This document shows, in pieces, positions 46,174 through 55,594 of a DNA stretch of 64,000 nt (position 1 is the stretch's first letter; each line of letters begins with the position of its first letter). Origin of the DNA: Photobacterium atrarenae (lineage in GTDB: Bacteria; Pseudomonadota; Gammaproteobacteria; Enterobacterales; Vibrionaceae); NCBI RefSeq assembly GCF_024380015.1, contig NZ_CP101508.1, forward strand, positions 2,604,902 through 2,668,901. Direction: 5' to 3'. The notes beneath the pieces were generated by a model, which saw only the letters and a program-made list of their open reading frames with translations, was not told the DNA's origin and made no database searches. The position numbers and the translations under genes are program-made.

Positions 46174-47637
46174 TTAGCCCAGACGGTAGTTTGGCGCTTC
46201 TTTGGTGATGGTCACATCGTGAACGTGAGACTCTTTCATCCCGGCACCGGAGATACGGACAAATTCCGCTTTGGTGCGCATATCATCGATAGTCGCAGAA
46301 CCGGTCAGACCCATGCTGGAGCGCAGGCCGCCCAGTTGCTGGTGGACAATCTCTTTCAGGTGACCTTTGTAAGCGACGCGGCCTTCAATGCCTTCCGGCA
46401 CCAGCTTGTCGGCCGCGTTATCGGTCTGGAAATAACGGTCTGATGAGCCTTTGGACATCGCACCCAGCGAGCCCATACCACGGTATGACTTGTACGCACG
46501 GCCCTGGTACAGCTCAACTTCACCCGGAGACTCTTCCGTCCCGGCGAACATGGAGCCAACCATCACGCAAGAGGCACCGGCGGCAATCGCTTTACACATG
46601 TCACCGGAGAAGCGGATCCCGCCGTCGGCAATGACCGGGATCCCGAATTCATTGGCAACCGCAGCCGCATCGGCAATCGCAGTAATTTGTGGTACACCAA
46701 CACCGGTCACGATACGGGTGGTACAGATGGAGCCCGGGCCAATCCCGACTTTCACCGCGCTGACACCGGCTTCAATCAGGGCACGCGCCCCTTCTGCCGT
46801 TGCCACGTTACCGCCGACGATTGGCAGCTCAGGATAAGCTTCACGGGTTTCACGAATACGCTGCAGCACCCCTTCAGAGTGGCCGTGTGAAGAATCGATC
46901 AGCAGCACGTCGACACCCGCTTCAACCAGGGCCTTCACCCGCTCTTCGTTACCGGCACCAGCACCAACAGCGGCCCCGACACGCAGACGACCACGGTCAT
47001 CTTTACAGGCATTCGGTTTGCGCTCAGCTTTCTGGAAATCTTTGGCGGTGATCATGCCACGCAGCTGGAAGTTGTCGTTCACCAGCAGTACTTTTTCAAC
47101 CCGGTGCTGCTGCATGATTTGTTCAACTTCTTCGCGAGACGCACCTTCTTTGGCAGCAGCCAGCTTGCCTTTCGGCGTCATCACGTCTTCTACTTTCAGG
47201 GAAAGGTCGGTCACAAAGCGGACGTCACGGCCGGTAATAATCCCCACCAGCTCGTGGTTGTCGGTCACCACCGGGTAACCGGCAAAGCCGTTCTCTTCAG
47301 TCAGTCGCTTCACATCTTCAATGGTGTTGTCCGGCTTGACCGTGACCGGCTCGGAAACCACACCGGCTTCGAACTTTTTCACCATGCTGACTTCGCGAGC
47401 CTGTTGCTCAATCGACATGTTTTTGTGAATAAAACCGATACCGCCTTCCTGAGCCAGGGCAATCGCCAGACGACCTTCTGTGACCGTGTCCATGGACGCC
47501 GACACCATCGGGATGTTCAGCGTAATGTCTTTGGTCAGACGGGTGCGCAGATCGGCAGTGTTAGGCAGGACGGTAGAATGAGCTGGAACCAGCAGGACAT
47601 CATCGAAAGTCAAAGCTTCTTGTTTGATTCGTAACAT
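46174..47637 (-). CDS. guaB: inosine-5'-monophosphate dehydrogenase
   Basis: This 487-residue enzyme oxidises IMP to XMP with NAD+, the committed step to guanine nucleotides. The catalytic Cys is in [27 protein letters not shown]-domain pair inserts after about residue 90 ([35 protein letters not shown]). The flap and IMP-binding blocks are [30 protein letters not shown] and SSDRYFQ. The start [21 protein letters not shown] is invariant in the family. It leads the guaBA operon, and xseA is divergent, as in E. coli. Confidence 0.98.
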   Translation of the reverse strand: MLRIKQEALTFDDVLLVPAHSTVLPNTADLRTRLTKDITLNIPMVSASMDTVTEGRLAIALAQEGGIGFIHKNMSIEQQAREVSMVKKFEAGVVSEPVTVKPDNTIEDVKRLTEENGFAGYPVVTDNHELVGIITGRDVRFVTDLSLKVEDVMTPKGKLAAAKEGASREEVEQIMQQHRVEKVLLVNDNFQLRGMITAKDFQKAERKPNACKDDRGRLRVGAAVGAGAGNEERVKALVEAGVDVLLIDSSHGHSEGVLQRIRETREAYPELPIVGGNVATAEGARALIEAGVSAVKVGIGPGSICTTRIVTGVGVPQITAIADAAAVANEFGIPVIADGGIRFSGDMCKAIAAGASCVMVGSMFAGTEESPGEVELYQGRAYKSYRGMGSLGAMSKGSSDRYFQTDNAADKLVPEGIEGRVAYKGHLKEIVHQQLGGLRSSMGLTGSATIDDMRTKAEFVRISGAGMKESHVHDVTITKEAPNYRLG

Positions 47638-47691
47638 TGCAATATCTCACACCAAGTAGAAATGGAAAGAAGGATAAAATATTGCGAACGA

Positions 47692-47719
47692 ATTATACGT
47701 AGGGTGCAATCGTTTGGCT
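47692..47719 (-). promoter_or_regulatory. guaBA promoter with PurR-like site
   Basis: On the reverse strand TATAAT (47697-47692) is a perfect -10 box. An A/T-rich stretch at 47721-47755 looks like an UP element. Between -35 and -10, AGCCAAACGATTGCAC (47719-47704) matches the PurR consensus at 11 of 16 positions, including the central AAACG-TTGC core. The -35 box is poor. PurR control of guaBA is known in E. coli. Confidence 0.6.
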
Positions 47720-47899
47720 AGAAATTTTTAATATTTTTTTCTTGCTTATTTTTCCTTGATCTGTAATATATTTCGGTTAAGTTTCCGGTGCTACGGTCTC
47801 TCAATAACGGCCAAGATCTGTCCAGTATTCTGCCTGTTGATTTTTCGACCTTTTTCCCGCACCGTCATCCTCCGATTACAGGTGTCTTGCTTCGTGACG

Positions 47900-49246
47900 A
47901 TGTTCGCCCCACAGACCCAATCCAATGATCGCATTTATACCGTCTCCAGCCTCAATGCCCAGGTTCGTCTGATCCTGGAAAATGAAATGGGCGTCGTCTG
48001 GCTGATCGGTGAGTTGTCCAATCTCTCGATGCCGGTGTCCGGCCATTGGTACTTTACCCTGAAAGATTCCCGCGCCCAGGTGAAATGCGCCATGTTTCGC
48101 GGCAACAACCGCCGGGTGACTTTTAAACCGGCGAACGGGACCCAGGTGCTGGTCAAAGCCCGCTTGTCGCTATATGAGCCGCGCGGGGATTATCAGCTGA
48201 TCATCGAGAGTATGCAGCCCGAAGGGGACGGCCGACTACAGCAACAGTTTGAGCAACTGAAGCTGTCGCTGGCCGCCGAGGGACTATTTGCCCAGTCGCT
48301 GAAAAAGCCTCTGCCCGAGCAACCACGCCGGGTCGGGATCGTGACCTCGAAAACCGGGGCAGCCCTGCATGATATTCTCAACGTGCTGAAACGACGCGAT
48401 CCCAGCCTGCCGGTGGTGATCTACCCGACGCTGGTCCAGGGCGACGGGGCGGCCATTTCGATTGCCCAGGCGATTGGCCGGGCCAATGCCCGGCAAGAAT
48501 GTGATGTGCTGATTGTCGGGCGCGGCGGCGGATCGCTGGAGGATTTGTGGGCTTTTAACGAAGAAATCGTCGCCCGCACCATTGTCGCCAGCCAGATCCC
48601 GATTGTCAGTGCCGTCGGCCACGAAGTGGATGTCACCATTGCCGACTTTGTCGCCGACGTCCGGGCCCCGACCCCATCTGCCGCTGCCGAGCTGATCAGC
48701 CGCGATATGACCCATCAGACCCAGCAGATCAGCCAGCGGAAACAACAGCTCCATCACGCTCTGCGCCATTACCTGACGGCTCGGCAGGCCAAGCTGATCA
48801 ACCTGCAGCACCGGCTCGACCGCCGACATCCGCAGGTCCAGCTCAACCAGCAGCAACAGCTTCTCGATGAATTGAGCAGCCGGATGGCGCGGGCAATGCG
48901 CCAGATGATTAGCAATCACCAACAGCACCTTCATCGCAACGAATACAAGCTGGCGCTGCATTCTCCGGTACAGACGCTTGCCCAGCAGGCCAGCCGCCTG
49001 GAACAGGCCCAACGCCGGTTACATGATGCGATGGACCGCCGCCTGCTCAATGCCGGCCACCGCCTGAGCATGATGGCTGAAAAACTAGAGACCGTCAGCC
49101 CGCTGGCGACCCTCGGACGCGGTTACTCGATCACCCGCAACGCCCAGGGCCAGGTGATCCGCTCAGCCACCCAGGTTCAGGCCGGCGACCGCCTTCACAC
49201 CCGGGTCGCCGACGGCGAGATCCACTCGGTGGTCAGTGAGTCTTAA
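47900..49246 (+). CDS. xseA: exodeoxyribonuclease VII large subunit
   Basis: This 448-residue protein is XseA, the catalytic large subunit of exonuclease VII. The N-terminal OB-fold is clear ([54 protein letters not shown]). The central catalytic region has [42 protein letters not shown] and [30 protein letters not shown] long Gln/Leu-rich coiled coil (about 280-410) precedes the terminal ATLGRGYSI block. The start is taken as ATG 47900; upstream sequence in frame is not family-like. The small subunit is encoded at 16363. Confidence 0.97.
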   Translation: MFAPQTQSNDRIYTVSSLNAQVRLILENEMGVVWLIGELSNLSMPVSGHWYFTLKDSRAQVKCAMFRGNNRRVTFKPANGTQVLVKARLSLYEPRGDYQLIIESMQPEGDGRLQQQFEQLKLSLAAEGLFAQSLKKPLPEQPRRVGIVTSKTGAALHDILNVLKRRDPSLPVVIYPTLVQGDGAAISIAQAIGRANARQECDVLIVGRGGGSLEDLWAFNEEIVARTIVASQIPIVSAVGHEVDVTIADFVADVRAPTPSAAAELISRDMTHQTQQISQRKQQLHHALRHYLTARQAKLINLQHRLDRRHPQVQLNQQQQLLDELSSRMARAMRQMISNHQQHLHRNEYKLALHSPVQTLAQQASRLEQAQRRLHDAMDRRLLNAGHRLSMMAEKLETVSPLATLGRGYSITRNAQGQVIRSATQVQAGDRLHTRVADGEIHSVVSES

Positions 49247-49268
49247 CCGCAGCGTAAGTTCCCGTTCA

Positions 49269-49293
49269 AAAACGCCGCAAATGCGGCGTTTTT
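49269..49293. terminator. bidirectional terminator between xseA and the ABC gene
   Basis: AAAACGCCGCA (49269-49279) and TGCGGCGTTTT (49282-49292) form an 11-bp stem with a very short AA centre, effectively a CGCCGC-AAAT-GCGGCG hairpin. A and T runs flank it on both sides, so it serves xseA and the convergent ATPase gene. Confidence 0.88.
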
Positions 49294-49327
49294 GTTATCT
49301 TTTCCTGAATTTCCAGACACATGCGGC

Positions 49328-50941
49328 TCAGGCTGCCTCATCAATCAGCATACAGGCGTCAATCAGGCGCTGGGTATACGGCTGTTGCGGCGCATCAAAC
49401 ACTTGCTGCGCCGTGCCCCGCTCAACCACTTCACCACGCTGCATCACAATCACCTCATCGGAAATCGCCCGGATCACCGACAAATCATGGCTGATAAACA
49501 AATACCCGATGTTATGGCGCTGCTGGATATCTTTCAGCAGCTCAAGTACCGTGAGCTGCACCGAACGATCCAGCGCAGAAGTCGGCTCGTCGAGCAGAAT
49601 AAACTTCGGCTCCATAATCAGCGCCCGGGCAATGGCAATCCGCTGGCGCTGGCCGCCGGAGAATTCATGCGGATAACGGTTGATGCAGTGGGGATCCAGC
49701 CGCACTTCTTCCAGCGCCTGACGAGCACGCTGCATCCGCTCCGGCTTGGTCAGGGTGGTAAAGACGGTCAGCGGCTCGGTGATGATATCCCCGATGGTCA
49801 TCCGCGGCGACAGCGAGCCATACGGGTCCTGGAAGACCATCTGCATGTTCTGCTTCAGGGCATAGCGCTCCTGCTTGCTCATCGCCTGAATACTTTTGCC
49901 TGCAAACGCAATCTGACCGCTCGAGGGCAGCAGCTGCATCAGTGCCCTGCCCAACGTCGACTTGCCAGAGCCGGATTCACCGACGATACCGACCGTCTGA
50001 CCGGGGCGCACCGTTAGGCTGATCCCTTTCACCGCATCGAGATGTTCTGTTTCCTGCCCGAGCCAGTTGGTTTTCAGAACATAACGCACTCGGACATCCT
50101 CGGCCGTCAGCACGACTTCTGCCGGGGCTGCACTAGCCGGACCGTGGGCTTTCGGCTCAGCATCGAGCAGCATTTTGGTGTAGCTGTGACGGGGCTGCTC
50201 AAAAATCTGCTGCACAGTCCCGGTTTCCACGACTTCACCCTTGCACATCACCACCACGTCGTCGGCAAAGTGCTTCACCACGCCCAGATCATGGGTGATG
50301 AACAAAATCGCCATCCCCATTTCCGCCTGAATGTCTTTCAAAAGCTTGAGCACTTCAGCCTGCACCGTCACATCAAGCGCCGTGGTTGGCTCATCGGCAA
50401 TCAAAATATCCGGCTTGTTGGCCAGGGCCATGGCAATCATGATCCGCTGCAGCTGGCCACCGGAGAACTCATGAGGATAATGGCCGAGCCGCTTGGCCGG
50501 ATCCGGCAACTGCACTTTTTCAAACAGCGCCAGGGTTTCAGCCACTGCCTGCTTCCGATTGACTTTTCGGTGGCACATGATGGCTTCAGCCACCTGTTCG
50601 CCGACCGGCATATACGGGTTAAGCGAAGTCATCGGCTCCTGAAAAATCATCGCGATCCGATCGCCACGAACCCGACGCAGCTGTTTTTCACTCAGGGTGA
50701 GCAGCTCCTGTTGCTGGAAACGCACTGAGCTTTCGGGCGCAATCGCTGCATTAGCTGGCAACAAGCCCATGATGCTGCTTGAAGATACGGACTTCCCGGA
50801 GCCGGATTCTCCAACCAGGGCCAGAGTCTGTCCCTTCTCCAGTTGAAATGAAATATCTTTCACCGCAGCCACTGTTTCATCTTCCATGGCAAATGACACA
50901 GACAGATGGCTGACCTGCAATAACGGCGCAGCTGAAACCAT
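49328..50941 (-). CDS. yejF: tandem ATPase of a peptide/nickel/siderophore-type ABC transporter (YejF-like)
   Basis: This 537-residue protein fuses two ABC ATPases of the oligopeptide (Opp/Dpp/YejF) class. Each half has a Walker A (GESGSGKSVSSSS, GESGSGKSTLGRA), a signature (PHEFSGGQLQR, PHEFSGGQRQR) and a Walker B (DILIADEPTTALD, FILLDEPTSALD). It would energise import of peptides or peptide-like compounds; E. coli YejABEF imports microcin C. The ATG at 50941 has a good AAGGAT site. No permease or binding-protein genes adjoin it. A near-perfect Fur box lies 22 bases upstream, which points to an iron-related role, as inference. Confidence 0.9.
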   Translation of the reverse strand: MVSAAPLLQVSHLSVSFAMEDETVAAVKDISFQLEKGQTLALVGESGSGKSVSSSSIMGLLPANAAIAPESSVRFQQQELLTLSEKQLRRVRGDRIAMIFQEPMTSLNPYMPVGEQVAEAIMCHRKVNRKQAVAETLALFEKVQLPDPAKRLGHYPHEFSGGQLQRIMIAMALANKPDILIADEPTTALDVTVQAEVLKLLKDIQAEMGMAILFITHDLGVVKHFADDVVVMCKGEVVETGTVQQIFEQPRHSYTKMLLDAEPKAHGPASAAPAEVVLTAEDVRVRYVLKTNWLGQETEHLDAVKGISLTVRPGQTVGIVGESGSGKSTLGRALMQLLPSSGQIAFAGKSIQAMSKQERYALKQNMQMVFQDPYGSLSPRMTIGDIITEPLTVFTTLTKPERMQRARQALEEVRLDPHCINRYPHEFSGGQRQRIAIARALIMEPKFILLDEPTSALDRSVQLTVLELLKDIQQRHNIGYLFISHDLSVIRAISDEVIVMQRGEVVERGTAQQVFDAPQQPYTQRLIDACMLIDEAA

Positions 50942-50962
50942 ATCGATAATCCTTCCCTTGTT

Positions 50963-50981
50963 TTTAATGATAATCATTATC
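50963..50981 (-). promoter_or_regulatory. Fur box controlling the YejF-like gene
   Basis: TTTAATGATAATCATTATC matches the 19-bp Fur consensus GATAATGATAATCATTATC at 17 of 19 positions, including the whole ATGATAATCATTAT core. It ends 22 bases before the ATPase start and would overlap its promoter, so iron-replete repression is predicted. Confidence 0.85.
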
Positions 50982-51040
50982 AACAAAAATCAGGAACATT
51001 CAACCCGTCTGAAGCGGAGCAGCATTCAGATCACCTCAAA

Positions 51041-51265
51041 TCAGCCTGCCTCGAAACAGATCCGGGCCCGGGATTTAGACTTGAGTTCATTACAGTGTGG
51101 ACAAAAATAGCTGGCCGCACCACAAGCGTTCAACTTCTCCAACGCCTGCTCGCAGTCCGGACAAAATGCCCGTTTACGCACCGGATGCTGACAGTGCTCG
51201 CAATAATAACCCCCATCTTTCCAGCAGAGGGGACGTTGACAGGTTGGGCAGGTATTTTCACCCAT
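51041..51265 (-). CDS. yfgJ: zinc-ribbon protein YfgJ
   Basis: This 74-residue protein matches the YfgJ/DUF1407 zinc-ribbon family of unknown function. It has four Cys-x-x-Cys knuckles: CPTC, CEHC, CPDC and CPHC. The segment KRAFCPDCEQALEKLNACGAASYFCPHC parallels the E. coli protein. In E. coli yfgJ also lies between xseA and der, so the locus is conserved. The ATG at 51265 has AAGGAG just upstream. A MITE-like repeat begins directly beyond this ribosome site, so the native promoter has probably been displaced or replaced. Confidence 0.88.
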   Translation of the reverse strand: MGENTCPTCQRPLCWKDGGYYCEHCQHPVRKRAFCPDCEQALEKLNACGAASYFCPHCNELKSKSRARICFEAG

Positions 51266-51280
51266 ATGTTTCTCTCCTTA

Positions 51281-51440
51281 TACCAATCAAAGTAAATCAG
51301 TGATCAGAAATAGCGCCGGAAAAATGTTTGAGAACAAGGCAGAATTTTTAGATAAGCAGTTATTCTACAATCAAAAATTCTAACGCAGTTATCGAGCATT
51401 TTAACCAGCTAGAATGACCCCTTATTTACTGCGATTGGTA
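51281..51440. mobile_element. 160-bp MITE-like inverted-repeat element
   Basis: The ends are near-perfect inverted repeats: TACCAATCaaAGTAAAT at the left and ATTTACTgcGATTGGTA at the right (mismatched only at the two lower-case bases). Interior pairs continue symmetrically: AAAATG/CATTTT (51321-51326, 51397-51402) and AGAATTTTT/AAAAATTCT (51341-51349, 51373-51381), so the whole unit can fold into one long hairpin. TTA flanks both ends (51278-51280, 51441-51443), a possible target duplication. It has no coding capacity. A 20-base copy of one end occurs at 3768. Confidence 0.75.
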
Positions 51441-51581
51441 TTACTCATGCGAACCGTCCCAGACCAGACAATGCACTATGGCAGCAACTGGTCCGGGGCA
51501 AGCCGATCAGCCCGGCGGCTTTATTCTCGGGTGAACTGATCCTCCGCGAATCCGTGGATCAACTTCAAAAGCCATCGTGAT
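51440..51581 (+). pseudogene. possible C-terminal relic of a LacI/GalR-family regulator
   Basis: Reading rightward from the element edge, the frame gives DNALWQQLVRGKPISPAALF and then SGELI. A one-base shift near 51540 continues LRESVDQLQKPS to a stop at 51579-51581. The pattern GKPISP...ELIxRES is like the C-terminal tail of LacI/GalR-family repressors. Its 5' end is cut at the MITE-like element, and it needs a frameshift, so it is interpreted as a decayed gene fragment. The homology is judged by eye only. Bases 51582-51773 beyond it show no gene and no clear signal. Confidence 0.4.
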
Positions 51582-51773
51582 CAGCGATCAGCTCTCAAAA
51601 GAACATTTATCAATACACATCCCGAAAGCATAAGTTACATATTCTGTTTTTGGATTTCAGGCAGGATATTAATCTCAACTCTACGAAAAAAACCTGACGA
51701 TCAAGCAGGACGTAAAACGGATCATCTGCAAAATATACACCGGTTCAGACGATGACACCGGACCACACCCGGC

Positions 51774-52676
51774 TTATCTCCCGCTGGAAAGTGCTGAATC
51801 CGCCGCTATGGTCCGCGTAACCATCACCAGCTCCTGCTCACTGTTGAGTTCAAAGCTGACCCTCAGGCTGGCGTATTCCGCCAACGAGCGAATATGCGTC
51901 CCGCCGCACGGAATGACAATCAGGCTGCCCGGTCGCAGTTCACAATGCCAATAGCGCGAGTCGGTGAGCGCCGGGCCTTCGCAGTGCATTGTTACAGCCG
52001 CACCGCCTTGCCGCCAGGTTTCCAGCAGCGCATTCACCCGTTCGGCTACACCGTCCAGTTGCTGGATCAGATCGGCGCTGTTGAGGCCGCGCTTGCGCAG
52101 CGTCTTGCCCAGCCGATAAGTATCGGTACTGCAATCTTCGGTGACCCGGCTTTGGGTCTGGGCATACCCGTGAAAATCATAATGGCCGAGTTCGTCCTTG
52201 CGCGAAGCATCTTTGCGCCAAAAATCGTGATGCAACACCTGATTCAGGGCCAGCGACGACAAGTGACCACCGCTGTGGCCCCGACTCAGGGCCTGCTGGT
52301 AGGCGCGATCCACCGTCAGGCGCACCGCCTCGCCCGGCTGGCATGTCACAGTCCCAGCAATCTGATGCACCACCACAAACACCCAGCCCGGTTCGTTGCG
52401 TTTGACCGGGATCGCCTGGTCGACAAACAGCTGACCGGTTGCGAGCTCTACCACGCCGGTGTAACAGCCAATCACCGGATAAGACACCCCGGCGATTTCA
52501 AGCGTGCCCCGATCGGCCGGGTGATCCGGCCAGAGGTGGCTCACCGGATGAAACGGACTTCGGTCGGTCACCAGCCAGGTGCCGGCAGGACTGGCCGGAA
52601 CACAGAGCTCAAGGCTCGCCTGGGCCTGAGTTTGATGATCGGCAAACAGCACACGGGTTGCGGTCACTGGATACAT
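51774..52676 (-). CDS. alanyl-tRNA editing (AlaX-like) protein
   Basis: This 300-residue protein resembles the free-standing editing domain of alanyl-tRNA synthetase, which hydrolyses mischarged Ser- or Gly-tRNA-Ala. The zinc-binding signature is complete: HSGGH (His134, His138) and CGGTH (Cys257, His261). The region RGHSGGHLSSLALNQVL and the C-terminal CGGTHIRSLAEYASLRV match the thr/ala second additional domain. The start is ATG 52676 behind AAGGAG; an upstream in-frame Met lacks a ribosome site. The gene is inserted between yfgJ and der relative to E. coli, beside the repeat element and gene relic. It has its own unit, separated from der by a terminator-free promoter gap. Confidence 0.85.
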   Translation of the reverse strand: MYPVTATRVLFADHQTQAQASLELCVPASPAGTWLVTDRSPFHPVSHLWPDHPADRGTLEIAGVSYPVIGCYTGVVELATGQLFVDQAIPVKRNEPGWVFVVVHQIAGTVTCQPGEAVRLTVDRAYQQALSRGHSGGHLSSLALNQVLHHDFWRKDASRKDELGHYDFHGYAQTQSRVTEDCSTDTYRLGKTLRKRGLNSADLIQQLDGVAERVNALLETWRQGGAAVTMHCEGPALTDSRYWHCELRPGSLIVIPCGGTHIRSLAEYASLRVSFELNSEQELVMVTRTIAADSALSSGR

Positions 52677-52713
52677 GAATTCTCCTTCGGGTTGTCCGGA
52701 TTTCGGGCATAAA

Positions 52714-52735
52714 AAACCCAGCAAAAGCTGGGTTT
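52714..52735 (-). terminator. terminator of der
   Basis: AAACCCAGC (52714-52722) and GCTGGGTTT (52727-52735) form a 9-bp stem with an AAAA-type loop. On the reverse strand it continues TTTATGCCC. It lies 15 bases past the der stop, upstream of the editing-protein gene, and so separates the two. Confidence 0.87.
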
Positions 52736-52750
52736 GTCAGTGGGTAAATT

Positions 52751-54244
52751 TTATTTTTCCCGGTTTTTCAGGGCGGTAGTCAGGCGCTTACGCTGACGCT
52801 CCTGGGAGATCGTCAGTTTCTGCTTTTTCCCTTCAAACGGGTTCTCGCTGCTCTGGAACTGAATCCGGATCGGGGTCCCCATCATTTCCAGCGACTTGCG
52901 GTAATAGTTCATCAGGTAACGCTTGTAGGAGCCCGGCAGCTCGTGAACCAAGTTACCGTGAATCACGATAATCGGCGGGTTATACCCCCCGGCGTGCGCA
53001 TACTTGAGCTTCACCCGGCGACCGCGGACCATTGGCGGCTGGTGGTCGTCCTGCGCCATCTGCATAATCCGGGTCAGCATCGAGGTGCTGATCCGCTTGG
53101 TCGCAGACTGGTAGGCTTCCTGCACAGACTCATACAGGTGGCCGACACCGGTGCCGTGCAGCGCAGAAATAAAGTGGATCCGGGCAAAGTCGACAAAGCC
53201 CAGGCGACGGTCCAGCTCTGATTTCACCCGCTCTTTCACTTCGTTATCCAGACCATCCCATTTGTTGACCGCAATCACCAGCGAACGGCCGGCATTGAGG
53301 GCAAAGCCCAACAGGCTCAAGTCCTGATCTGAAATGTTCTCGCGGGCATCAATCACCATCAGCACCACGTTGGCATCTTCAATTGCCTTCAAGGTCTGGA
53401 TCACCGAGAATTTTTCCACCGCCTGATGCATATTCTTACGACGACGGATCCCTGCGGTATCAATCAGGACATACTCCTGATCATCACGCTCCATCGGGAT
53501 GTAAATCGAGTCACGGGTGGTGCCCGGCATATCGTACACAACCACCCGCTCTTCACCCAGGATCCGGTTGGTCAGGGTTGATTTACCAACGTTCGGACGA
53601 CCGATAATCGCCAGCTTGATCGGTTGCTCCTGCAGGCGCTTGTAGGCTGCTTCAGCATCTTCTTCCGACAGGTTGGCTTTCTCGATGTCTTCCACCGAGG
53701 TCAGATCTTCAATCGCGATTTCGCCGTCTTCGGTTTCCTGCGCCTTCAGCGTCTCGGCAAACGGCGCCAGGGCACGCTCCATCAGCGCGGTCACGCCGCG
53801 GTTCTGGGCTGCGGCGATCTGGTACATGGCGTCCATTCCCAGTTGCCAGAATTCAGCACTGGCACTGTCAGCGTCAATCCCGTCGATCTTGTTCACCACC
53901 AGGAAGGTCGGCTTATCGCGGCTGCGCAGATGTTTGGCGATCGCCTCATCCGCCGCCGTCAGGCCGGCACGGCCGTCGACCAGGAATAGCACCACATCGG
54001 CTTCTTCAATTGCCGCCAGCGACTGCTCGGCCATCTTGGTTTCCACACCATCTTCGGTGCCGTCGATACCGCCGGTATCGATCACAATAAATTCGTGCTC
54101 TTCGAGCTCAGCTTTACCGTACTTACGATCCCTGGTTAGGCCAGGAAAGTCTGCAACCAGCGCATCCCTAGTCCGGGTAAGACGGTTAAATAGCGTCGAT
54201 TTACCCACATTCGGGCGCCCGACAAGGGCAACAACAGGAATCAT
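52751..54244 (-). CDS. der: ribosome biogenesis GTPase Der (EngA)
   Basis: This 497-residue essential GTPase helps mature the 50S ribosomal subunit. It has two tandem G domains, each with a [11 protein letters not shown]1 motif (residues about 8-17 and 216-225), DxPGxTR-type switch regions ([24 protein letters not shown]) and NKxD motifs (VNKIDG, VNKWDG). An acidic linker lies between them ([20 protein letters not shown]). A C-terminal KH-like domain follows, ending in a basic tail. The der-bamB-yfgM-hisS-ispG order is the standard one. Confidence 0.98.
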   Translation of the reverse strand: MIPVVALVGRPNVGKSTLFNRLTRTRDALVADFPGLTRDRKYGKAELEEHEFIVIDTGGIDGTEDGVETKMAEQSLAAIEEADVVLFLVDGRAGLTAADEAIAKHLRSRDKPTFLVVNKIDGIDADSASAEFWQLGMDAMYQIAAAQNRGVTALMERALAPFAETLKAQETEDGEIAIEDLTSVEDIEKANLSEEDAEAAYKRLQEQPIKLAIIGRPNVGKSTLTNRILGEERVVVYDMPGTTRDSIYIPMERDDQEYVLIDTAGIRRRKNMHQAVEKFSVIQTLKAIEDANVVLMVIDARENISDQDLSLLGFALNAGRSLVIAVNKWDGLDNEVKERVKSELDRRLGFVDFARIHFISALHGTGVGHLYESVQEAYQSATKRISTSMLTRIMQMAQDDHQPPMVRGRRVKLKYAHAGGYNPPIIVIHGNLVHELPGSYKRYLMNYYRKSLEMMGTPIRIQFQSSENPFEGKKQKLTISQERQRKRLTTALKNREK

Positions 54245-54424
54245 AACTACCTCTTACTTTTCATAGTCTTAATGACATATTCTTCCATTCATTCTTGCCT
54301 CCAGCGGCACCTTTGGCCACCTTCATCCGACAATAATATCGCGAATGGATATAACGATAACGGCTCCTGACTGTAGACCACAGCAGGAGCCGGCATTTAT
54401 TCTGGCGCGTATTATAACGGCTCT

Positions 54425-55582
54425 TTACGGCATTTGCATTTTGTTCATGCGGCCGTCCCGGGTGATCACCAGATAGCCATCTTCCAGCGGCACCGGCGAT
54501 ACGGCAATGCCGCTGTCATCCAATTGCTGCTGGGCAACGAACTCACCAGTATACGGATCCAGCCAGTGCAGATAGCCTTCGCTGTCTCCCAGCACCACAT
54601 AGCCGTTCACCACGCTCGGCGCGCTGAGCAGGCGATATTCCAGGTCCGGATTCTGCCACAATTCCGTGCCGCTGCGGATATCCACCGCGACTACGTGATC
54701 TTTATCAGTCACTAGGTACAGCTGACTACCGTCGATCACAAAGTCTTTGGCCGAAGAATAATTGCGTTTCCAGGCAGCCTGACCAGTGCGTAGTTCAATC
54801 GACACCAGGTTGCCATTGTAGCCAACCGCATAGAGGCGATCGCCGGCAATGACCGGCGCGGCATCAACGTCCACCAGGCGGTCAATCTCAGTCCCGCCTT
54901 TGGGCGAGCCAATCGGCTGTTGCCACAGCATCTGGCCGTTATTCATCAAGGCACCAGCCAGACGACCGTTGGCCTGGCCCCAGAAGATCCCGCCTGAGAT
55001 CGATACCGGCGCACTGTCGCCGCGCAGGGTCAGGTTCGGCACCTCACTGCTCAGCTGCCAGGCCGGCTCACCGCTGTCGGCATCCAGCGCCTGCAGCACA
55101 CCGCGACCGGTATTGACCACCACCAGGCCCTCGTCTACAAGAGGTTTGGCCAGCACTTCGCCTTCAACCGGCGCCCGCCAGACGACCTCACCGGTCTCTT
55201 CATCCAGGGCGATCACTTCGCCGTTTTCAGAGCCGATAAACAGCTTGCCGTACGACAGCGAAATCCCGCCGGCTAGCTTGGCAGCCACGTCCGCTTCCAG
55301 ATCCTGCTCCCACAGCACGCTGCCATCACTCGGATCCAGGGCCATGATCACCCCGTCCCGATCAGCGGCAAAAATTTTACCGTAGCCGACCGCCGGTTTG
55401 AGCTCCGAGAAAAAATGTCCGACCCCGGCACCGATCGATTGCGTCCAGACCGACTGAGGCGTGAAAGCACTTTCCACTTTCGGCAGCTGGGCCATCTGGA
55501 TGGTATCTTCCTCACCGGCACAGCCGGCCAGCAATGCGGTCGCCAGAGCAACTGAGACGGCTTGCTTCCATACCTTCTGCAT
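54425..55582 (-). CDS. bamB: outer membrane assembly lipoprotein BamB
   Basis: This 385-residue lipoprotein is BamB (YfgL), a beta-propeller that helps BamA fold outer-membrane proteins. The signal MQKVWKQAVSVALATALLAGC has the lipobox with Cys21. Repeated PQQ-like blades are visible, for example DGVIMALDPSDGSVLWEQDLE, GEVIALDEETGEVVWRAPVEG, GVLQALDADSGEPAWQLSSE and HVVAVDIRSGTELWQNP. The start is ATG 55582. It follows yfgM by 12 bases, so they are cotranscribed; der follows after 180 bases. Confidence 0.97.
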   Translation of the reverse strand: MQKVWKQAVSVALATALLAGCAGEEDTIQMAQLPKVESAFTPQSVWTQSIGAGVGHFFSELKPAVGYGKIFAADRDGVIMALDPSDGSVLWEQDLEADVAAKLAGGISLSYGKLFIGSENGEVIALDEETGEVVWRAPVEGEVLAKPLVDEGLVVVNTGRGVLQALDADSGEPAWQLSSEVPNLTLRGDSAPVSISGGIFWGQANGRLAGALMNNGQMLWQQPIGSPKGGTEIDRLVDVDAAPVIAGDRLYAVGYNGNLVSIELRTGQAAWKRNYSSAKDFVIDGSQLYLVTDKDHVVAVDIRSGTELWQNPDLEYRLLSAPSVVNGYVVLGDSEGYLHWLDPYTGEFVAQQQLDDSGIAVSPVPLEDGYLVITRDGRMNKMQMP

Positions 55583-55594
55583 ACGTCTCAACCT

